From Micromussa lordhowensis (lineage: Eukaryota; Cnidaria; Anthozoa; Scleractinia; Lobophylliidae), in the NCBI GenBank assembly GCA_964020085.1, contig OZ026600.1, positions 27,283,783 through 27,347,782 of the forward strand: 64,000 nucleotides of DNA, given 5' to 3'. A program made the translations under genes and the position numbers. A model generated the notes under the pieces. The model searched no databases and was not told where the DNA came from. It was given only the letters and a program-made list of their open reading frames with translations. Shown in pieces: positions 61,876 through 64,000 of the stretch (its first letter is position 1; every line of letters begins with the position of its first letter).

Positions 61876-63784
61876 GTGACTTCCCTGTTCGTGTTAGCTT
61901 TGTAGGATTGCTTAAACTCCCTGTCAATCAAAACGATTAATTGCGACAAAGGGGTGGCTGACACTGAAGACGATGAAGAGGTGTATGGATCATTTCATCC
62001 ACACAAAGAGTGTGATTTATGTTATACGTGTTTTTTGCGGTCTGGGTCGGATAGGCACCAACTCTCAAATCACGAAGAAATATCAGTTCCTATTTTTATA
62101 AGGAAACATGTCACCACTCGTCCATAACATATGGACAAAAAAATACGATCAAAATACTCTGTGATCTTGGCGCATCTTCAGGAGATTGTCGACTGAAATA
62201 CTGCTGAATTTCCTATTTTCCTTTCGTGGAAATGTCGGGTCAACTTTTTAAATATTAACCGAAGTCTTCGTGTCGTCTTCGGTGAAGGTCTTCAAATTTA
62301 TTCGTAAATCTTTGTGTCAACGTTTGAATCTACGTACATTATAAATCATGGCCTGATCTTCGGGAATCTTTGCAGTTTGTCGCATTCGACGGAAACAAAA
62401 AAACATGAAACGTGTGCACCATCCAAGCCAATTGGAATTCAGTTCATTTTTTGCCCTGTATGTTATGAGATGCTATAGTTTATATATAAAAAAAGCTAAG
62501 ACATACGCATAAATTAAATGTAAAATGGTTACGTGCGATAAGAAGAGAAGATCAAGGTAAGTATTTTTCCTTGTCCTAACCATAACTGTTTTTAGTGTAT
62601 GCCAAACCAGTGGATAAAGCTTTTCGCACATTCTGATTGTTTACTAAAACTCTTTTCCGTGCTGGCGCAGCGAAGGTCAGACGTAAGGAAAATTAAATTG
62701 CTTCCCAGTTTGCTACCGTGACAGAAGAGCAAATTTTAGCAGTTCAAATATATGAAATTTCATATATTCACTTGTATACAAAAGGACTTGTTTACAAACT
62801 TACGAAACGCGCGCGAACATACGAAATAATAGACTTTTTGTAGTCTTCTGAGTCAATTTTCTCAGTGCGGATATTTAATTTTATCCTACTGGTTTGGTAT
62901 ATACTAAAACAATTGTTCCACTCCGTGTCGGTGGCTAGTGATGGATACTTACCTCGTTGCTTCGCGGCTAGGTAAATATCCACCACTAGCTGCCTCCACT
63001 GAGGGGAATACTTGTTAAGCATTAGCAGTGATCGGGCTTACCGGAGGAGATACTGTGGGTCTTTACTATATAATGCCCACTCCTGAGAAAGGAAGGAGGA
63101 CCGAGTAGATCTCAGTTATACATGTTATACTAAAGACGGCTTTCATTGATGTTGACGTTCATGATCACAGTTCTTGGATCTTCCTGTTCTGCACAAGTGA
63201 TGTTTGTACTCAAAACACATTCTTTAGAGTTCCAGCAGTTTTTGACTCTCGAGCACTGGAAATGACTTCATCTAACCAGCGCTTGGTTACATATATAGGA
63301 TTGCCAGTGAAGATTCTATTGAATGTCTTTTCGGGTCATTGCCCAGGTTGATCAGAATGCCGGTTTCCTTGGTCTGTCGGTAGTTGACAGTTGGAAACAG
63401 TTTAGCTCATCATATGAACTGACACGCGCGATGACTATACAGCTAATGTCTGTTTTAACAGACATTTAAAAAATCAACTACCACTCAATACTTGAGGTAC
63501 AGTATGACCAACTTTCTCGCCTACAAATGGTAAATGACCGATTTAACACCTACTTTGCATGCACCAAATATCTGGACGTCGTTCCTGGCATTTGGCGTCG
63601 TACAGTTTTCAACTGAGTGTCGTAAAATCAAAACCGAAGTAATCACTCTAGCCAATCGCAAAGGACACAGAGAATCCAGAAGATACATGGAGCCGACGTC
63701 GACGACGCGGGAAAACGTGTGCGAACGAGCCGTGATTGGTTTCGGTTTTACTTCTGATTGGATGAAAACGCGGCGTGAGGTTTT
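61876..63784. other. Intergenic, no confirmed gene
   Basis: Short frames only. A hairpin-forming repeat (GTGGCTAGTGATGGATACTTACC...GGTAAATATCCACCACTAGC, about 62929-62988) belongs to dispersed DNA. A TATA-like TATATATAAA at 62481-62490 and an ATG at 62525 with 11 codons ending at AG/GTAAGT (62556) could be a first exon, but nothing downstream supports it. Confidence 0.4.
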
Positions 63785-64000
63785 TAAGCCAATCGCGTAG
63801 CGTAGTTATGGAAAACCATGCGATTAAATTTCAACACTCAAGTGAAATAGGTTATTGCATAAGACTTCTATCAAACACGAAATAAATTGAACTGGTTATA
63901 TATAGCACTGAAAACACACCACTTAAGCCAATCGTATAGTGTAGTTATGGAAAAACATGCAATTAAATTTCAACACTCAAGTGAAATAGGCTATTGCATA
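63785..64000. repeat. Direct repeat, 139-bp period, cut by window end
   Basis: TAAGCCAATCG...GTAGTTATGGAAAA and CAATTAAATTTCAACACTCA-like text recurs 139 bp later with few changes (63785 onward and 63924 onward). It may be a tandem array continuing outside. Confidence 0.8.

Noticed and set aside
62792..63022. 76-codon open frame on the minus strand
   Set aside because: It covers a hairpin-forming repeat (CCACTAGC...), a familiar dispersed cnidarian sequence, and shows no conserved domain.
63534..63800. 88-codon open frame near the window end
   Set aside because: Overlaps dispersed repeat sequence (GCCAATCG / GATTGGTTTCGG type) with no family resemblance and no splice context.

Overview
The window is animal nuclear DNA. 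Genes are split by many GT-AG introns, intergenic DNA is AT-rich, and short repeats are dense: tRNA-derived SINEs, foldback MITEs and degenerate retroelements. The repeat families and protein sequences fit an anthozoan cnidarian, most likely a stony coral. That placement is recognition, not a computed result. All identifications come from reading translations; no alignment was run.

Layout: (1) 1-1792 is a decayed Ty3/gypsy-type element on the minus strand, with gag, protease and a piece of integrase but no reverse transcriptase. (2) 2236-4644 (+) holds the last three exons of a gene for a Pro/Gly/Tyr-rich protein with a glycine-zipper C-terminus and perhaps a PH domain upstream. (3) 7161-10325 (-) is THUMPD3, a tRNA guanine-N2 methyltransferase, in 3 exons. 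(4) 10602-13535 is a large inverted repeat around a 200-N assembly gap. Its arms carry a 35-bp minisatellite and broken copies of a multicopy gene. (5) 14840-24071 (-) is EEF1G (9 exons). (6) 24219-32970 (+) is cyclin K, CCNK (9 exons), head-to-head with EEF1G; the two start codons are only 147 bp apart. (7) 35882-40718 (-) is a CCDC85-family coiled-coil gene (7 exons). (8) 41396-58200 (+) is COQ8A (13 exons), head-to-head with CCDC85. (9) 58201-64000 is repeat-rich and I see no convincing gene in it.

The five complete gene models were joined by eye. In each one every exon phase matches and the total length is a multiple of three: THUMPD3 455 aa, EEF1G 429 aa, CCNK 549 aa, CCDC85 367 aa and COQ8A 593 aa. 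They are unrelated housekeeping or regulatory genes: tRNA modification, translation elongation, the transcription CDK partner, cell-junction/polarity coiled coil, and coenzyme Q biosynthesis. Nothing suggests an operon or pathway cluster. The arrangement of interest is two divergent pairs, EEF1G/CCNK and CCDC85/COQ8A.

The most structured accessory DNA is in COQ8A intron 3. A BEL/Pao LTR retrotransposon (44523-50384, with 5-bp target duplication TAAGC) contains an inverted internal segment, a foldback MITE inserted in gag, and an L1-like LINE inserted in its integrase. The LINE has the twin-priming (5'-inversion) structure and a 10-bp target duplication. Three foldback elements flanked by TTAA lie in introns of CCNK and COQ8A.
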